From a candidate division WOR-3 bacterium (lineage in GTDB: Bacteria; Hydrothermota; UBA3072): 64,000 nucleotides of DNA. The stretch covers positions 45,956 through 109,955 of the forward strand of contig JBDRZZ010000004.1 of assembly GCA_039804165.1 (NCBI GenBank), read 5' to 3'. Below the pieces are notes generated by a model, which saw only the letters and a program-made list of their open reading frames with translations, did not search any database and was not told where the DNA came from. The translations under genes were made by a program, and so were the position numbers. Positions 52,552 to 63,200 of this stretch are shown here, one piece after another. Position 1 is the first letter of the stretch, and each line of letters opens with the position of its first letter.

Positions 52552-53412
52552 TTATATAACTTCTATAGAACCATCATTCTTTATTCTAACAGAGCTTCTT
52601 CTATTTGCCCAACATTGGATAACTATTCCTAAAGGAAAAGAACCCGGATGACGATAAGCGTATTCAATATGAACATCTAAAACTGTGGTTTTGCCTCCTA
52701 AACCCATTGGGCCTACCCCGGATTTATTTATCAATTCTATTAACTCTTCTTCCATCTTTGCTATCCTTTCTTCTGGATGTCTCTCTCCAATCTTACGGAA
52801 AAGAGCCTTCTTGGCAAGGCAAAGACAAACTTCAGCACCCCCACCTATCCCAACACCCAATATAGTTGGAGGACAAGGTTTCCCTCCTATATTTATAATG
52901 TGTTCTAAGATAAATTTTTTAGCTTCAAATATTCCTCCCTCAGGATTAAGCATTCTTAAAACACTCATATTTTCTGAACCTCCACCTTTGGGCATAAAAT
53001 TTATTTTGCACTCATCGCCCTCTTTAATATCCCAAATGATGTAAGGAAGGTTCCTACCTGTATTATCCCCAGAGTTTTCCCCTGTAAAAGGGTTAACAGC
53101 ATTAGGACGCAAAGGAATTTCTTTCGTCGCTTTTTTAACCGCTTCTTTTATAGAATTTCTTAATTCACTAAAATACTTGAAATTACTTCCGGCTTCTATA
53201 TAAAAATTCATTACCCCAGTGTCTTGACAAACTGGTATCCTCTCCCCAAGAGATATTTTAATATTTTCAAGAATCGCTTCAAGCTGAGTTTTAGCAATTC
53301 CTTTCTCCCTTGCCTTAGCTTTTTCCAGGGAACTTATAACGTCTTTAGGAATTTCTATTTCTGCCTTTTTGATTGCCTCTATTATTTTTTCTTCTAATTT
53401 TTTCTCAAACAT
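52552..53412 (-). CDS. Class I fumarate hydratase, alpha (N-terminal) subunit
   Basis: The 286-residue protein has the iron-sulfur Cys residues in PVCQDTGVM, GGKPCPPTILG and EVCLCLAKKALF, and the GGGSENMSVLRML segment of class I fumarases. The cluster is a [4Fe-4S] that acts as a Lewis acid, so the enzyme is oxygen-sensitive and fits an anaerobe. It pairs with the beta subunit 2 bp downstream to convert fumarate and malate. It lies 3 bp after a methyltransferase gene. Confidence 0.92.
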   Translation of the reverse strand: MFEKKLEEKIIEAIKKAEIEIPKDVISSLEKAKAREKGIAKTQLEAILENIKISLGERIPVCQDTGVMNFYIEAGSNFKYFSELRNSIKEAVKKATKEIPLRPNAVNPFTGENSGDNTGRNLPYIIWDIKEGDECKINFMPKGGGSENMSVLRMLNPEGGIFEAKKFILEHIINIGGKPCPPTILGVGIGGGAEVCLCLAKKALFRKIGERHPEERIAKMEEELIELINKSGVGPMGLGGKTTVLDVHIEYAYRHPGSFPLGIVIQCWANRRSSVRIKNDGSIEVI

Positions 53413-53415
53413 CCT

Positions 53416-53922
53416 TTAAAAGAACTCTCTTTCCTTAGAATGCTTCTTTCCCACAACAACATTCTCCAATCTTTCTGCTTTCATCATTGTGCTTAAAAGA
53501 CCCATTTGAATTTCTGCACGTTCTATAGTTGATTCTATTATGAATATTAGCCCATTATTCTTTAAAACCCTCATAGCCTCTTTATAAGCGCTCAAAGGTT
53601 CCGTTCCAAACTGTTCTAACCACGGAACAGAATAAATAAAAAAAATTCCATCAATTGACTCCTCGGAAAATGGAAGGCAATTTGCATCCGCTTTCAAAGG
53701 AAAAATCCTCTCAAATACTTCCCTACTAATTCTCTTTTTCTCAAAGGATTCTATAAGCCTCTCTTCAAAATCTAACATCCTTTGGTAGCGATCTATAGCG
53801 AAAACTGTTAACCCTCTCGAAGCCAAAAACACAGAAGGTTCAATATTATCCCACGAGCCCATATCTATTGCTTTTTTTCCAGGACCCAAAAAAGAATCAA
53901 TAAAAATTTCTTTGTCTAACAT
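53416..53922 (-). CDS. SAM-dependent methyltransferase-like protein
   Basis: The 168-residue protein has a class I methyltransferase core without the last strands. Motif I is altered (KKAIDMGSWDN), then acidic motif II VFAIDRYQRM and LPFSEESIDGIFFIYSVPW follow. It may modify a small molecule or cofactor; the target is unknown. It heads the fumarase-malic enzyme operon, 3 bp before the alpha subunit. The ATG has no Shine-Dalgarno and lies 6 bases below a -10, so the mRNA is probably leaderless. Confidence 0.75.
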   Translation of the reverse strand: MLDKEIFIDSFLGPGKKAIDMGSWDNIEPSVFLASRGLTVFAIDRYQRMLDFEERLIESFEKKRISREVFERIFPLKADANCLPFSEESIDGIFFIYSVPWLEQFGTEPLSAYKEAMRVLKNNGLIFIIESTIERAEIQMGLLSTMMKAERLENVVVGKKHSKEREFF

Positions 53923-53928
53923 AATTAA

Positions 53929-53956
53929 AAATTAACCCTTTAATTAGTTATGTCAA
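53929..53956 (-). promoter_or_regulatory. Promoter of the fumarase-malic enzyme operon
   Basis: Minus strand: TTGACA at 53956-53951, 16-bp spacer, TAATTT at 53934-53929. The ATG (53922) follows 6 bases later. With the divergent promoter at 53987 it forms the mirror TGTCAAG...CTTGACA. Confidence 0.65.
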
Positions 53957-53986
53957 GCTCCCTTATAAAAATTAATTTTCAAAGAC

Positions 53987-54014
53987 TTGACAAACTTAAA
54001 TAGAGCATTAGTAT
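53987..54014 (+). promoter_or_regulatory. Promoter of the TRAP operon
   Basis: TTGACA at 53987-53992, 16-bp spacer, TAGTAT at 54009-54014 (followed by AAAAT). It diverges from the fumarase promoter with 30 bp between the two -35 boxes, which suggests shared control. Confidence 0.55.
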
Positions 54015-54076
54015 AAAATTAAACAATGGGAGAAGGAGATTCAATTAATTTTCAATCCTAAATAAAAGGAGGCCCT

Positions 54077-55084
54077 ATGAAGATAAAAAATATATTCAGT
54101 ATAATTTTTATTCTTCTTACCATAATAGGAATAAATTTCGGTTGTGGTAAAAAAGAGAAAGAACCATCAAATATAATTAATCTAAAATTAGGGCATTCTC
54201 TTGATATAAACCACCCTGTGCATAAGGCGATGGAATTTTGGTCAGATACTTTAAAAAAAGTAACCAATGGAAGAATAATAATAAAAATATATCCTGCAGG
54301 ACAACTTGGAACAGAAAAAGACTTAATTGAACAATTACAAATGGGAATAATTGATCTTGCAAAAGTCTCCTCCGCGAATCTTGAAGCCTTTGTCCCAAAG
54401 ATGAGAGTCCTTGGAATGCCTTATCTTTTTAAAAATAGAGACCATAAGTGGAAAATTCTTAATTCTGATATAGGGAAAGAATTATTAAATGCAGGTTTAG
54501 AGAAAAATCTAGTTGGAATAGGTTTTTATGAGGCAGGAGAAAGAAGCTTTTACACTATAAAACGCCCAATAAATACTCCAAAAGATTTAAAGAATATGAA
54601 AATAAGAGTCATAAAAAGTCCAATGGCTATTGAACTTTTAGAGTGTTTTGGAGCTTCCCCCACACCAATCAGCTGGGCAGAGTTATACACTGCTTTACAA
54701 CAAGGACTTGTAGATGGGGCTGAAAATAACCCACCTTCATTTGTTTCCGCAAGACATTACGAAATTTGCAAATATTATTCTTTAGATGAACACACATCCC
54801 CTATGGATGTAGTTTTAGCAAGTAAATCTAAGTGGGATAACCTAAAAGAAGAAGATAAAAGAATAATAAAGGAGACATTTCTTGTATCTGTAGGATTCCA
54901 AAAAAAACTATGGAACGAAGAAGAAAAAAGAAATTTTGCGAAACTTGATTCTGCAGGAGTTAAAATAATAATTCCGGATAAAGAACCTTTCATTAAAACC
55001 TCTAGTTTAATGTATGAAAAATATGCAAATGATGAGGTTATAGGGGAATTAATCAAAAAAATCAAGGAGTTTCAAGAGAAATAA
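54077..55084 (+). CDS. dctP: TRAP transporter solute-binding protein (DctP family)
   Basis: The 335-residue lipoprotein (C23 in NFGCGKK) has the DctP fold: LKLGHSLDINHPVHKA, YPAGQLGTEKDLIEQLQMG and the conserved Arg in MKIRVIKSPMAI that binds the ligand carboxylate. DGAENNPPSF and HYEICKYYSLDEHT are typical of the group that binds uronates and sugar acids as well as dicarboxylates. Its ATG has AAAAGGAGGCCCT. It captures an organic acid for the DctQM channel encoded next. Substrate: a C4-dicarboxylate by neighbourhood (fumarase, malic enzyme) or hexuronate by sequence resemblance and uxaC 8 kb away. Confidence 0.9.
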   Translation: MKIKNIFSIIFILLTIIGINFGCGKKEKEPSNIINLKLGHSLDINHPVHKAMEFWSDTLKKVTNGRIIIKIYPAGQLGTEKDLIEQLQMGIIDLAKVSSANLEAFVPKMRVLGMPYLFKNRDHKWKILNSDIGKELLNAGLEKNLVGIGFYEAGERSFYTIKRPINTPKDLKNMKIRVIKSPMAIELLECFGASPTPISWAELYTALQQGLVDGAENNPPSFVSARHYEICKYYSLDEHTSPMDVVLASKSKWDNLKEEDKRIIKETFLVSVGFQKKLWNEEEKRNFAKLDSAGVKIIIPDKEPFIKTSSLMYEKYANDEVIGELIKKIKEFQEK

Positions 55085-55090
55085 ATAAAT

Positions 55091-55603
55091 ATGTCTTTTA
55101 AGAAAATTCTTTCATCCTTGTCTTTTTTACGAAATAAAATCCTTAGCTATTTTGTTATATTCCTTGTGGGAATAATGGTAATAACAGTCCTATGGCAAAT
55201 TTTTACAAGGCTTGTTTTAAGATCACCCGCAGTATGGACAGAAGAATCTTCAACTTATATGTTAATGTGGTGCGGGTTAATTGGGGCATCATATGCATAC
55301 GGGAAAAAATCCCATATCGGAATGGAATATTTTGCTTATAAGCTCAACGAATATTCTAGAAAAATACTCGATATCATAATCTCAGCTCTTGTAGGATTTT
55401 TTGCATTTTGGATTATGCTAATAGGTGGAATAAACTTCATTCGTAATGCCTTTATTCACCACCAGACCTCACCAACAATGGGAATTCCAACAGGTTATCT
55501 ATATCTTTGCCTTCCAATAAGCGCTTTTTTTATAATTACTTATTCTATTGAATTTATCTTTAAGGATATTCATTCTTTAATTAAAATAAGGAAGAAAAAA
55601 TGA
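55091..55603 (+). CDS. dctQ: TRAP transporter small membrane subunit (DctQ family)
   Basis: The 170-residue protein has four membrane segments, the second carrying AVWTEESSTYMLMWCGLIGASYA, a DctQ hallmark, and HIGMEYF. It is needed for coupling of the large subunit with the solute-binding protein. It lies 6 bp after dctP, and its stop overlaps the dctM start (ATGA). The order P-Q-M is the usual one. Confidence 0.93.
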   Translation: MSFKKILSSLSFLRNKILSYFVIFLVGIMVITVLWQIFTRLVLRSPAVWTEESSTYMLMWCGLIGASYAYGKKSHIGMEYFAYKLNEYSRKILDIIISALVGFFAFWIMLIGGINFIRNAFIHHQTSPTMGIPTGYLYLCLPISAFFIITYSIEFIFKDIHSLIKIRKKK

Positions 55604-56892
55604 ATGAACCTCTCTTTGTAATGATTTTTACATTTATTTTGCTTCTTATAATGAATGTCCCTATTGCGGTAACAATAGGACTATCTACATTTTGGGCAAT
55701 TTCATCTATCGGAGAAATCTCTGGAATCAACGTTGTGGCTCCTCGTCTTGCAACTGGAATAAATAGCTTTTCTTTACTGGCAATACCTTTCTTTATTCTT
55801 ATGGGTCTTTTCTTAGGAAAAGGCGGAATCGCAAGGAAACTAATAGACTTAGCTGAAGCTTTGGTTGGAAGATTTCCTGGAGGTCTTGCTTTTGTAAATA
55901 CCTTAGGATGTATGTTAATGGGAGCAATTTCCGGGTCTTCTGTTGCGGCAGTTTCTTCAATTGGAGGGGTAATGATTCCTGAAATGACAAAAAAAGGTTA
56001 TGACAAAAACTTTAATATTGCATTAACATCCTGTTCTGCCACAACAGGTTTACTAATACCACCAAGTAATCCAATGATTGTTTATGCTTTGGTTACAGGA
56101 ACCGTATCTATTGCTGCTTTATTTTTAGCAGGGGTTTTTCCTGGAATTTTAGTTGGATTCTCATTAATGATTGTTAGCGCAATTATTGCTAAAAAGCATA
56201 AATATGTAAGTGGAGAACGTATCCCTCTTAAAGAAACAATTAAAAGGTTTTTTAGTGCTCTTCCAGGACTTCTCTTAATTATTATTGTTATAGGAGGAAT
56301 TATTACGGGCATATTCACCCCCACAGAAGCAGCAGGAATTGCGGTTGTATATGCTTTTATTTTAGCTGTCATAGTATATAAAGAAGTAAAATGGAAGGAA
56401 ATTCCCGGAATTTTACTTGAATGTGGAGTAACCTCATCTGTGGTGATGTTTCTTATCGGAACATCCACAGGAATGTCTTGGTTTATGGCTTCTCAAGATA
56501 TTCCAGAGTATGTAGGAAAAGCAATCCTATCTATTTCAACTAACAAGTTTGCGATTCTTCTTATGATAAACATTCTATTTTTATTTGTAGGAACCTTCTT
56601 AGATATGACTCCAGCAATCCTTATATTTACCCCTATTTTCCTTCCAATAATTCAACAATTAGGCATAAATCTTGTTCACTTCGGCATCATAATTATTGCA
56701 AATCTCTGCATAGGGCTCTGCACTCCACCTGTAGGAACTGTTCTCTTTTTAGGGGTAAGTGTTGGGAAAGGCAAAATTCACGAAGTTATTAGAAGTTTCT
56801 TGCCCTTCTTCGCTTTTATGATAATCTCCCTGCTTTTAATAACTTATATTCCAGGAATTTCACTTCTTCTCCCAAAACTATTTGGGCTGTGA
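55600..56892 (+). CDS. dctM: TRAP transporter large permease subunit (DctM family)
   Basis: The 430-residue protein has about 12-13 membrane segments. Motifs include LLAIPFFILMGLFLGKGGIARKLIDLAE, MGAISGSSVAAVSSIGGVMIPEM and IPPSNPMIVYALV, all from the DctM family and its sodium-coupling regions. FTPTEAAGIAVVYAF and CIGLCTPPVGTVLFL complete it. It carries the organic acid inward with Na+. It ends 8 bp before a strong bidirectional terminator. Confidence 0.95.
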   Translation: MNEPLFVMIFTFILLLIMNVPIAVTIGLSTFWAISSIGEISGINVVAPRLATGINSFSLLAIPFFILMGLFLGKGGIARKLIDLAEALVGRFPGGLAFVNTLGCMLMGAISGSSVAAVSSIGGVMIPEMTKKGYDKNFNIALTSCSATTGLLIPPSNPMIVYALVTGTVSIAALFLAGVFPGILVGFSLMIVSAIIAKKHKYVSGERIPLKETIKRFFSALPGLLLIIIVIGGIITGIFTPTEAAGIAVVYAFILAVIVYKEVKWKEIPGILLECGVTSSVVMFLIGTSTGMSWFMASQDIPEYVGKAILSISTNKFAILLMINILFLFVGTFLDMTPAILIFTPIFLPIIQQLGINLVHFGIIIIANLCIGLCTPPVGTVLFLGVSVGKGKIHEVIRSFLPFFAFMIISLLLITYIPGISLLLPKLFGL

Positions 56893-56900
56893 TTAAATAA

Positions 56901-56931
56901 AAAAAATAGGGGGAAACTCCCCCTATTTTTT
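56901..56931. terminator. Bidirectional terminator between dctM and the PorV-like gene
   Basis: AAAAAATAGGGGG (56901-56913) pairs with CCCCCTATTTTTT (56919-56931) across a small AAACT loop. It has a T-tract on both strands, so it can end dctM (plus) and the PorV-like gene (minus). Confidence 0.9.
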
Positions 56932-56950
56932 TCTAAAACTAAAAAGCTTC

Positions 56951-57940
56951 TTAGAAAGAAAAACCAGCAGAAGCTCTATGAATCATATCATAATATCGAA
57001 CGAAACTTACAGCGTAATCTAACCTTACCTTCGCCTTAATACCTGCTCCTAAATTTAATCCGTTTTCCAAATAGTCATTAAACTGATATCCGGCTCGTAA
57101 GAAAATCATATCTTTGTATCCAAATTCTCCTCCTAAAAGGATTTGTTCATCCCAATCACGAGGGTGAATCCCATCTATTTCCACAAGAAGAGAATAATCC
57201 GGATGTTCTCCAAAGAAATCCAGAATGTCCATACTAACACCAAGAGTAAAAGTTAAAGGTAATTCAAAACCAATCCTCTCATAAACAACTCTTGGAGAAA
57301 AATTCCTAACAGACATACCAAAAGCAAAACTCTTAAAACCTGGATAGAAAAGTAAACCAAAATCAGCAGAGAAAGTAGAAGTTTCGTTCTTCTTCACTAT
57401 AGTGTCAGTATCAGCAGGTTCGACCCCAGGAACCTCAAACATATTTTCTCCAAGATGTTGGGTAGCGTATTTGAACTGGATTCCTGTTGTGAATTTATCA
57501 GTAAACTCTATTGCATAAGCCAACCCAGCACAAAATGCAGAAACTTCTAATGGACCAGTATCTCCAAATCCTACTTCCCCCATAATAACCTGAGTCCCAT
57601 AAAAATCGTCACCATAATCAGGATAAATAAGGTGAAAACCAAAACTTCCCCATTTTCCAGCGTCATAAGCAGCCGCAAGATAAGCATAATTTATATCAGC
57701 AATCCACTTTGTTCCACCAACAGATAAATCAAAACGAGAATCTAACTCTCCTATGCACGATGGATTGTAGAACAAAGCTGTTGCATCTTTACCTATTACT
57801 GTAAAAGCTCCTCCAAGTGCAGAAGGACGAGCTCCTGTATTTACATCTAAAAAACCATAACCTGCTTGAGCAACTTTATCCACTCCATAAACATTAACAA
57901 AAAGAACAAAAATTAAAATGAAAACAATAAATTTCCTCAT
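56951..57940 (-). CDS. porV: PorV/PorQ family outer-membrane protein
   Basis: The 329-residue protein has a signal peptide (MRKFIVFILIFVLFVNVYG). The start AGYGFLDVNTGARPSALGGAFTVIG and LFYNPSCIG is the signature of PorV/PorQ barrels, and the end has the strands of a beta barrel (YAVSFVRYYDMIHRASAGFSF). PorV is the shuttle of T9SS cargo in Bacteroidetes, a role inferred here. It ends an operon with a TonB-dependent receptor and a T9SS-type protein, 10 bp after the latter. Confidence 0.85.
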   Translation of the reverse strand: MRKFIVFILIFVLFVNVYGVDKVAQAGYGFLDVNTGARPSALGGAFTVIGKDATALFYNPSCIGELDSRFDLSVGGTKWIADINYAYLAAAYDAGKWGSFGFHLIYPDYGDDFYGTQVIMGEVGFGDTGPLEVSAFCAGLAYAIEFTDKFTTGIQFKYATQHLGENMFEVPGVEPADTDTIVKKNETSTFSADFGLLFYPGFKSFAFGMSVRNFSPRVVYERIGFELPLTFTLGVSMDILDFFGEHPDYSLLVEIDGIHPRDWDEQILLGGEFGYKDMIFLRAGYQFNDYLENGLNLGAGIKAKVRLDYAVSFVRYYDMIHRASAGFSF

Positions 57941-57950
57941 CTTTCGCCCC

Positions 57951-60260
57951 CTATCTAATTATTAAAAACTTACGGGATACAGTCTGACCAGTCTCATTAT
58001 CTCTTATATAAGCAATATAAATTCCACTAACAGGTCTCTGGTCTGCCTTTGTAATTAGATATTCATTACCAACATACCAAAATTCCATACCTCCACCCTT
58101 ATGCTCAATGGTTCTCACAAGTTTCCCTGACTCAGTTAAGATGGTTATTGTGCAATTATCCGTTAGATTTGCAAAACCAATTTTATAACCTCCTCCTTCT
58201 GTATACCCTCCTATAGCTTTAATATTTAGAGGATTTGGAACAACTCTAACAGAATCGAGATTGGATGCGGCAATAGATTTTAACCTTGCTGGTGCCAGAG
58301 TCATTGTTAAGAAAATTCCACTTTCAGCTCCATTATTCCCAACAGCTGTTATAGAATAGAAATAATCCACTCCTGGAGTAATATTCTTATCTTCATATAA
58401 TCTTTCACTCCCAGAGACAGAATCAATTAACTGCCAATCACCAACAATCTTATCTCCTACTTTACTATATACATAATCACCTAAAGCCCTATAAATTCTA
58501 AATTTTGCAATATCTGAATCAAATCCTGGTTCATAACTCCATTCAAGTTTTATCATATCGGATCTTGAAGTAACCTCAAAGCGAGAAGGAGGTGCAGGAG
58601 AAGCAGGAATTTCGTAATTCATATTAAAGTTTCTCTGGGCATTCATTCCATTATTGAAAAGAGAATCCTTACCAGTGGCAACCATAAGGTCTTTTGCAAT
58701 ATCATTCAAAGTTGGCTTAGGAGATAACCCTGTGGGATAATAAACATTAAATATTGGATCTCTTTTCTTTAATTCCTCAACCATTGTAGCAGAATCTAAA
58801 TTCGCAAGCCAGTCATAAGAAGTTGCTACCCCAGCTGCCCAAGCTTCTCCAAGAAGATATGAAGTCTTCCTACTTATTGCACCACCCACATATGCATAAA
58901 CAAATCTTAAAGTGTCACCATAATCCATATCATATGGACCAATGGAAAGATGACATTGCTGGTCAAATCTAAGATATGTAATATCCTCTGCGTAAGGATA
59001 ACCTCTTAGAGGATCCAACTCTCCCCATCTATCCAGGGGTTGCTCATAATAAGTTTTCCCACCACTTGCAGTAGAATCATAAACATCATAAAGACTATCC
59101 ATCGCATAAACCTCTTCTCTAAAGAGTAAATCGTTAGGAGTGGGTGGGTTATCAGAAATACCAAAACCTCCTTTTACCATTAACTCATAAGCTTCAACAT
59201 AATCCTCAGGTGGATTTTCTAAGACCGGAAAATCCCATATAATCCAGCTTGATTCTGTGATCAGACTTGAATGCATTGAAGGTTGAGCAGGATCATTGCT
59301 TAGGGCAATATTAGGAATAGGATGATTTTGTCTTACTTTTGTATTTTTGGGAGCAAATAAAACGGCAGTCCCTCCAAAACGAGCTCCATCTAAAACAGTT
59401 CCATTAACACTACCGGGTTTAAGGCCATAGCTATCCTTTGATACTCTTGCCCTTAGAGGGGTAACATAATCAATCCGAAGAGAATCATCATCCTGAGGAT
59501 AAGAAAGGCGTGTATCATGATTTTCCGTAGTCCCAGCCCAAGTTGCCATTACTTTATTATTTCCAGTTCCATTTATCATAGCCTCAGTAATTCTTGTAAT
59601 ATAAACACCTTCTAATTTCTGACCCGGAAGCTCTATCTCAGGATCTTTATCAACATTTCCTGTATTCACAAAAGTCCAATCCCATATTATATAATCATCA
59701 TGACCCGGCTGACTCCAAGCTAAAACCCTCTGGATAGCATCCACTCCTACATTTAATCTCACATGAGATTCAACCATTACATCAGCGGTCCCCCCCAAAA
59801 TCTTTTCCGGAGCCACTTCATCTCCAAACATAAGTGGAGGGGTTAGTGTTTTCCCATCCACAATTACCTGTGTTGGAGGATACCTAAAATACCGACGGAT
59901 ATAATAACCTTCTTCATCTGGAACAGAAAACTGGTAAATATCAAGGGCTCTTTTACGGCAAGCATGACCAGTAACATAAGCATCCCAGACATATCCAGTT
60001 GTATCTTTCCAGTTTCTTACACCAAAAAACATTCCGGAATTCTTGAGAATTCCACCAGGCCACATTTGAGAAATCTCTTCCATTAAAACATAACTACCTC
60101 TAAAATAAATGCACATAGCATGATCCCGAACATCCTCACTATAGCAACCATGATCATAAACACGAGCTTGCATTTTCCCAACATCTATTGTCTTAAATAA
60201 CTGAGCATAAACAAAAGTTGCAAGAAAGAAGCTTAAAAATACTACTATTCCCTTTTTCAT
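57951..60260 (-). CDS. Large secreted protein with fibronectin-like and T9SS-type C-terminal domains
   Basis: The 769-residue protein has a signal peptide (MKKGIVVFLSFFLATFVYA). The main part (20-540) is a beta-rich domain I do not recognise. A fibronectin type III-like module lies at about 560-655 (PPSRFEVTSRSDMIKLEWSY, ITPGVDYFYSITAVGNNG). The C-terminal domain (about 670-769) resembles FlgD-like/T9SS type A: VRVVPNPLNIKA, ITILTESGKLVRTIEH, PVSGIYIAYIR and a Lys/Arg-ending tail. It is probably cell-surface-bound. It lies 16 bp after the receptor gene and 10 bp before the PorV-like gene. Confidence 0.82.
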   Translation of the reverse strand: MKKGIVVFLSFFLATFVYAQLFKTIDVGKMQARVYDHGCYSEDVRDHAMCIYFRGSYVLMEEISQMWPGGILKNSGMFFGVRNWKDTTGYVWDAYVTGHACRKRALDIYQFSVPDEEGYYIRRYFRYPPTQVIVDGKTLTPPLMFGDEVAPEKILGGTADVMVESHVRLNVGVDAIQRVLAWSQPGHDDYIIWDWTFVNTGNVDKDPEIELPGQKLEGVYITRITEAMINGTGNNKVMATWAGTTENHDTRLSYPQDDDSLRIDYVTPLRARVSKDSYGLKPGSVNGTVLDGARFGGTAVLFAPKNTKVRQNHPIPNIALSNDPAQPSMHSSLITESSWIIWDFPVLENPPEDYVEAYELMVKGGFGISDNPPTPNDLLFREEVYAMDSLYDVYDSTASGGKTYYEQPLDRWGELDPLRGYPYAEDITYLRFDQQCHLSIGPYDMDYGDTLRFVYAYVGGAISRKTSYLLGEAWAAGVATSYDWLANLDSATMVEELKKRDPIFNVYYPTGLSPKPTLNDIAKDLMVATGKDSLFNNGMNAQRNFNMNYEIPASPAPPSRFEVTSRSDMIKLEWSYEPGFDSDIAKFRIYRALGDYVYSKVGDKIVGDWQLIDSVSGSERLYEDKNITPGVDYFYSITAVGNNGAESGIFLTMTLAPARLKSIAASNLDSVRVVPNPLNIKAIGGYTEGGGYKIGFANLTDNCTITILTESGKLVRTIEHKGGGMEFWYVGNEYLITKADQRPVSGIYIAYIRDNETGQTVSRKFLIIR

Positions 60261-60276
60261 TTTTCAATAACCTCCT

Positions 60277-63200
60277 TCAAAAAGAAACCCTTATTCCAAA
60301 CTGAATAAATCTTGGATCAAGATAATAGAGAAATTCTCTATTTGGGTTATTTATATATGGTTTATCCTCGCTTCTTAAATCTCCAACACGATCAGGCTCT
60401 TCTCCTTCCTCAGGTCCCTTAAGAGTGGGATCTCCTTTAAGTGGGGGCTTATTATAAATATCAAGATGAAGTGACTTTAAATACGCCTTTCTATCAATAT
60501 CATCTGAGAAAGCCTGAGTAGAGAGTTCCTGCCAATCAAAGACATTATGAACATCCATAAAGAGATCCATCTTAAATCCTGCAATAGAAAGATTTTTACC
60601 AATACTTATATCCATATTTCGCTCATCTGGCCATTGGATGTTGTTCTCCAACTCATCCCTATAAGGGTCGTATTTTGTCTCTGGAATCCAGGTTTCATAT
60701 CTGCCCGCTCTCCAACTATAAACAGCTGTAAAATTATAACCTCCAAAAATTATTCCCCAATTATCAGGAGAAGATAAAGTTAGCTGAGCTCTAAACACAG
60801 GTCGTGGAACAGGTCTAGCTTCTTCAGGGTTTATTTTTGAACTCTGAGATTGCTTTACAGGATCCTCAAAATACTTATCTAAACCAATTTTCCCTGATGT
60901 TTCAACTCTATAATCATAATTAAGCCAGCCTCTTAAAAACCTTCCAATATCTTTTCTAAATTCAATCTCAAAACCCCTTATATCACTATAACCTGTATTT
61001 TCTGGCCTTTTATAATTAGCATCCCCATAATAACTCTCATATTCAACATCATTACATTTTTTGTCCGCATCTTTATAATAGCCAGAAATCCTCGCTAAGT
61101 AAGTATTAGCAATGCTGCTTTCTAAACCCACTTCATAAGAGATTGTTCTTTCCATATCTAAATAAGGATTCCCAAGGGTGAGAATCGGATCTTTATACTC
61201 ACCCCAGTCAATTCTGAATCTCTTATCATTAGGAGGTAAAGAATAAAAATGCCCGTAGCTAAAGAATAACTTGCTTCTCTCTAAGATTGGGAACGAAATC
61301 CCAACCCTTGGACTTATCTTAAAGATACCTGGAACATCCTCTAAAGGAGCTCCTTCAGAGAATAGCATTTTTTTCATATAAGCCGAATAATACAGTGAAT
61401 ACACATCTTCTTCTTTTGGCCACTTAACATTCGGATCTGCATAATCAAAACGAAGACCTAAATTTGCAAACATCCCTTCAAATTCAATTTTATCCTGAAT
61501 ATACCCACCAATAAGAATCGGATACGCATCAGAAGTGTTATAACAATATTGTTGCCCAGAATAAGTTAATTCTTGACCACTATCTGGCCAAACCCAACCA
61601 TCATTTGAAATCCAAAATTCATGAAGTTTATCATATTGATAGGAAAAACCAGTTTTCATTTGATTATATTTGTTTATCTGAGAAGTAAAGTCAAAACTCA
61701 AACTATAGGTTTGAGACCAAGAAGTGTTCCAAGTCCCAAGTTGGTGAGAAGAACCATAACCTGCCCCTCCTGCATCATAAAGATAATTGGGTTCATAATC
61801 AGGATCAGCCCATCCAAAAGGAATATTATCCACTGCTATTTGACTTCCAATTTTCTGTTCCCCAAACCATAGGACTACAGTATCTCCTCCCATTCTATGA
61901 GGAACTCCATAATAGAATTTAGCATCATTATCTCTACGGATATAAGTTAAATGAATATCATAAAAAGTATTCTCATTTATTGCATGCTGGAGAGAAATTC
62001 CCGTCATCTTTGCAATTACATCAAAAGGTGTTAATCCATTAGGTCTATAAAGAATACCAAGACTCAATTTATCACTTCCATGATAAATTCCATCCCATTC
62101 TCCATTTGGTAGAATTATATCCATTCCACTTCTTAAATAAACCTGACCATTAAATCCATGAGGCTTAGCCAAATTGCCTAGAGGATCAGTCCACCCCCAT
62201 GACCATGGAGATAGAGTGTTAGTAATTGAATATGCACTTCTTAAACTCGCTTTAACATTCCCTAACCTAGAAGTTAGCTTTAAACTTGCCGTCCGCTCCC
62301 TATAATAATCTCTACTATCTGGAATTGCAAACGTTTCATTGTGGTCTCTATAAGAAGTGTAAAAACTCATATTCCCCAAAGCCTTTCCAATTAAAGGAAT
62401 TGGCCCTCCAAATCCAACATCAGCAGTCCAGTCTGGTTTATCACCATAATGACCCCTTCTTTCCTCATGCTTCCTACTATAAGGAACCTTTTCATATCCT
62501 ATTAATGTATCATTTCTGTAAATGGGAGCATACATTGAATCCCCACCATTATAGATAAGCAATAAAGAATCCGTTCTTGGAATATCAATCCTCCTCATCC
62601 AGAGAAATCTATCACGGAGCTCTTCTGGAGTTGTTTTTATCTTCAATTTCTTTGCTTCGGTAATCCATCCTGTAAAACTAGGATACGTTTTCCAACTTAT
62701 TGTATCACCTTTTTTCTTCCAAACCGTTGTTCCTTTCCAACAAACGCTATCAGGAATCCCATCTCCATCAACATCTCCATCAAACAAAAAAGACTTATTG
62801 TAATAATTATCAGGAGAGAAAATCGAAGGCCCACAATGTTTCTGATACCCCTTAGTGTATCTATACTCAAAAGAACCTTCATATTTTGTGGGAGAACCTT
62901 CTCGTGTCACAACATTTATAACTCCTGCTGTAACATTTGCATATTCGGCAGCAAAACCTCCCTTTATCAAATTTACCTCTTTTATCTCGCTTAAATTTGG
63001 CATTAAAATTGGCTCATTTGCTCTCTGGTCAACAAGTAAAAGTCCATCTGCCATTAATTTCGTCTCGCTTCTACTTCCTCCTCTAATACTCCAACCATCA
63101 ATTCCAGCCTGCAAATTAAGATATTGCGCTACATCTGTAATAAGAGGAACAGCTTCTATATCAGACTTAGTGGCAGAAAAAGAGCTCGAAGAAAGATCTA

